Source: Gammaproteobacteria bacterium UBA2168
Lineage (GTDB): Bacteria > Pseudomonadota > Gammaproteobacteria > Pseudomonadales > Azotimanducaceae
Length of the DNA: 7,024 bases
Assembly (NCBI GenBank): GCA_002327525.1
Contig: DCWG01000128.1
Location: 1-7,024, forward strand
Direction: 5' to 3'
Shown: piece after piece, positions 6,208 through 7,024 of the stretch
Numbering within the stretch: position 1 is the stretch's first letter
Layout of the letters: every line of letters begins with the position of its first letter
Notes under the pieces: generated by a model
Databases searched by the model: none
What the model was told of the DNA's origin: nothing
What the model saw: only the letters and a program-made list of their open reading frames with translations
Translations under genes and position numbers: made by a program

Positions 6208-7024
6208 AACGACTGGCACTGGCAATTGCACTCATATGGATGACCGGCTGTGTCTCTGCGCCGGAGGTGCAGATGGTGCCGGACCCGGTTCGTGAGGGTG
6301 ATGCGTCTTTGTTTGGCGATGAGCCGCGCGGCGAGGTCGAGCAGTGGTGGCGGCACCTGGAAGACGATGTGCTGCACCGCCTGATCGCCACCGGCCTGGC
6401 AGGCAGCCCTTCCCCCAGAATAGCACTGGCGCGGCTGGCTCAAGCGGAGTCAGAGCTGGCCGTTGCCCAATCTACGCTCTGGCCGTCGTTACAGGGCCGG
6501 GGTGCAAGGGAGGTCATCAACTTCTCAGGAAGAGATTCCGATACGCGATCAGACCTCGGCGCACTCGAACTTGGCTGGGATGTCGGGCTCTGGGGCAAGC
6601 GCCGGCTCGAGATCGAGGATGCTCGACAGTTTCGCGAGCAGAGATGGTTCGAGCTTCAATCCGTCGAACTCGCGCTGAGTACGTCCATTGCGGAAACGTA
6701 CTATCAAATCGTCGAACTGAGGACGCAGGGATCGTTGCTCACCGCGCAGATCCAGGTCAACAAAGATCTGGAGCGGCTGATCGAAGCCCGCTTTCGTCTC
6801 GGCCAGGCGCCGGTCAATCAGCTATATCAGCAGCGTGAGCAGACGACGTTGCTCGTGCAGTTGAAACTGGTGAATGACACAAGGCACGAGGCGTTGGAAA
6901 AGAGCTTGGACGTACTGCTCGGTGAGCTCCCCGATACCGTTCTCCGGGTGACGCAAATCGAAGTGCCGGATACGCCAGGGCTAATGGGGTTGGGTGCACC
7001 GGAGGATCTGATTCGCCACAGAGC
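6204..7024 (+). CDS. NodT/OprM-type outer-membrane efflux lipoprotein, 3'-truncated
   Basis: This is the N-terminal 273 residues of an outer-membrane factor, a TolC-like trimeric duct that completes the pump; full members are usually about 450-500 residues. The frame has no stop to the window end. Starting at TTG 6204, which overlaps the permease stop as TTGA, gives MKRLALAIALIWMTGC: a lysine/arginine start, hydrophobic core and lipobox MTGC with C16 as lipidation site. Starting at ATG 6240 would destroy the signal peptide. Family marks include the WW near residue 49-50, LGWDVGLWGKRR (about 130) shared with OprM-like proteins, IAETYYQ, long amphipathic helices with FRLGQAP, and PEDLIRHRA just before the cut, where the conserved RRPD-like motif that opens the second repeat is expected. 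Heptad-like helices fit the periplasmic tunnel. Family is secure; the C-terminal half is not visible. Confidence 0.92.
   Translation, partial: MKRLALAIALIWMTGCVSAPEVQMVPDPVREGDASLFGDEPRGEVEQWWRHLEDDVLHRLIATGLAGSPSPRIALARLAQAESELAVAQSTLWPSLQGRGAREVINFSGRDSDTRSDLGALELGWDVGLWGKRRLEIEDARQFREQRWFELQSVELALSTSIAETYYQIVELRTQGSLLTAQIQVNKDLERLIEARFRLGQAPVNQLYQQREQTTLLVQLKLVNDTRHEALEKSLDVLLGELPDTVLRVTQIEVPDTPGLMGLGAPEDLIRHR

Noticed and set aside
6240..6242. ATG as start of the outer-membrane factor
   Set aside because: It would leave only three residues before the lipobox Cys and remove the signal peptide, whereas TTG 6204 gives a complete one with a well-placed GAGG.
6344..6838. A 164-codon open frame on the + strand inside the outer-membrane factor gene
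   Set aside because: It lies in another frame of a clear lipoprotein gene with family motifs, and its Arg/Pro/Ser/Gly-rich translation looks like an off-frame product of GC-rich coding DNA.

Overview
The window is about 7 kb of densely packed coding DNA, all on the + strand, with moderately high GC. Protein style suggests a Gammaproteobacterium, possibly a marine or environmental lineage. This is a judgement from family resemblance, not a phylogenetic test. No rRNA, tRNA, CRISPR array, transposase or integrase was found, and no gene-free stretch exceeds 50 bases.

Layout: (1) 2-610, the 3' part of an OmpR-family response regulator, truncated by the window start; (2) 603-1934, a membrane sensor histidine kinase overlapping the regulator by 8 nt; (3) 1935-1983, the only intergenic gap, 49 nt, carrying repeated CGTT(A/T)ACC-like words that could be a regulator binding site; (4) 1984-3102, a periplasmic adaptor (membrane fusion protein); (5) 3103-6207, an RND inner-membrane permease of the HAE-1/AcrB type, starting with GTG directly after the adaptor stop codon; (6) 6204-7024, the N-terminal half of a NodT/OprM-type outer-membrane factor lipoprotein, starting with TTG inside the permease stop (TTGA) and cut by the window end.

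Together the genes encode a self-contained regulated efflux locus: a two-component system followed by a complete tripartite pump (adaptor, proton-driven permease, outer-membrane duct). The kinase would sense an envelope signal through a strongly acidic periplasmic domain and phosphorylate the regulator, which would then control the pump genes and perhaps its own. The substrate cannot be read from the sequence. The architecture is a known type (compare CusRS-CusCFBA or MtrAB-style pump loci), so I do not claim a new system. The points worth a second look are the adaptor-permease junction (one in-frame stop, zero spacer), the ATG-GTG-TTG start series along the pump genes, the candidate operator, the acidic two-cysteine sensor domain, the altered proton-relay residues of the permease, and the atypical kinase and regulator motifs.
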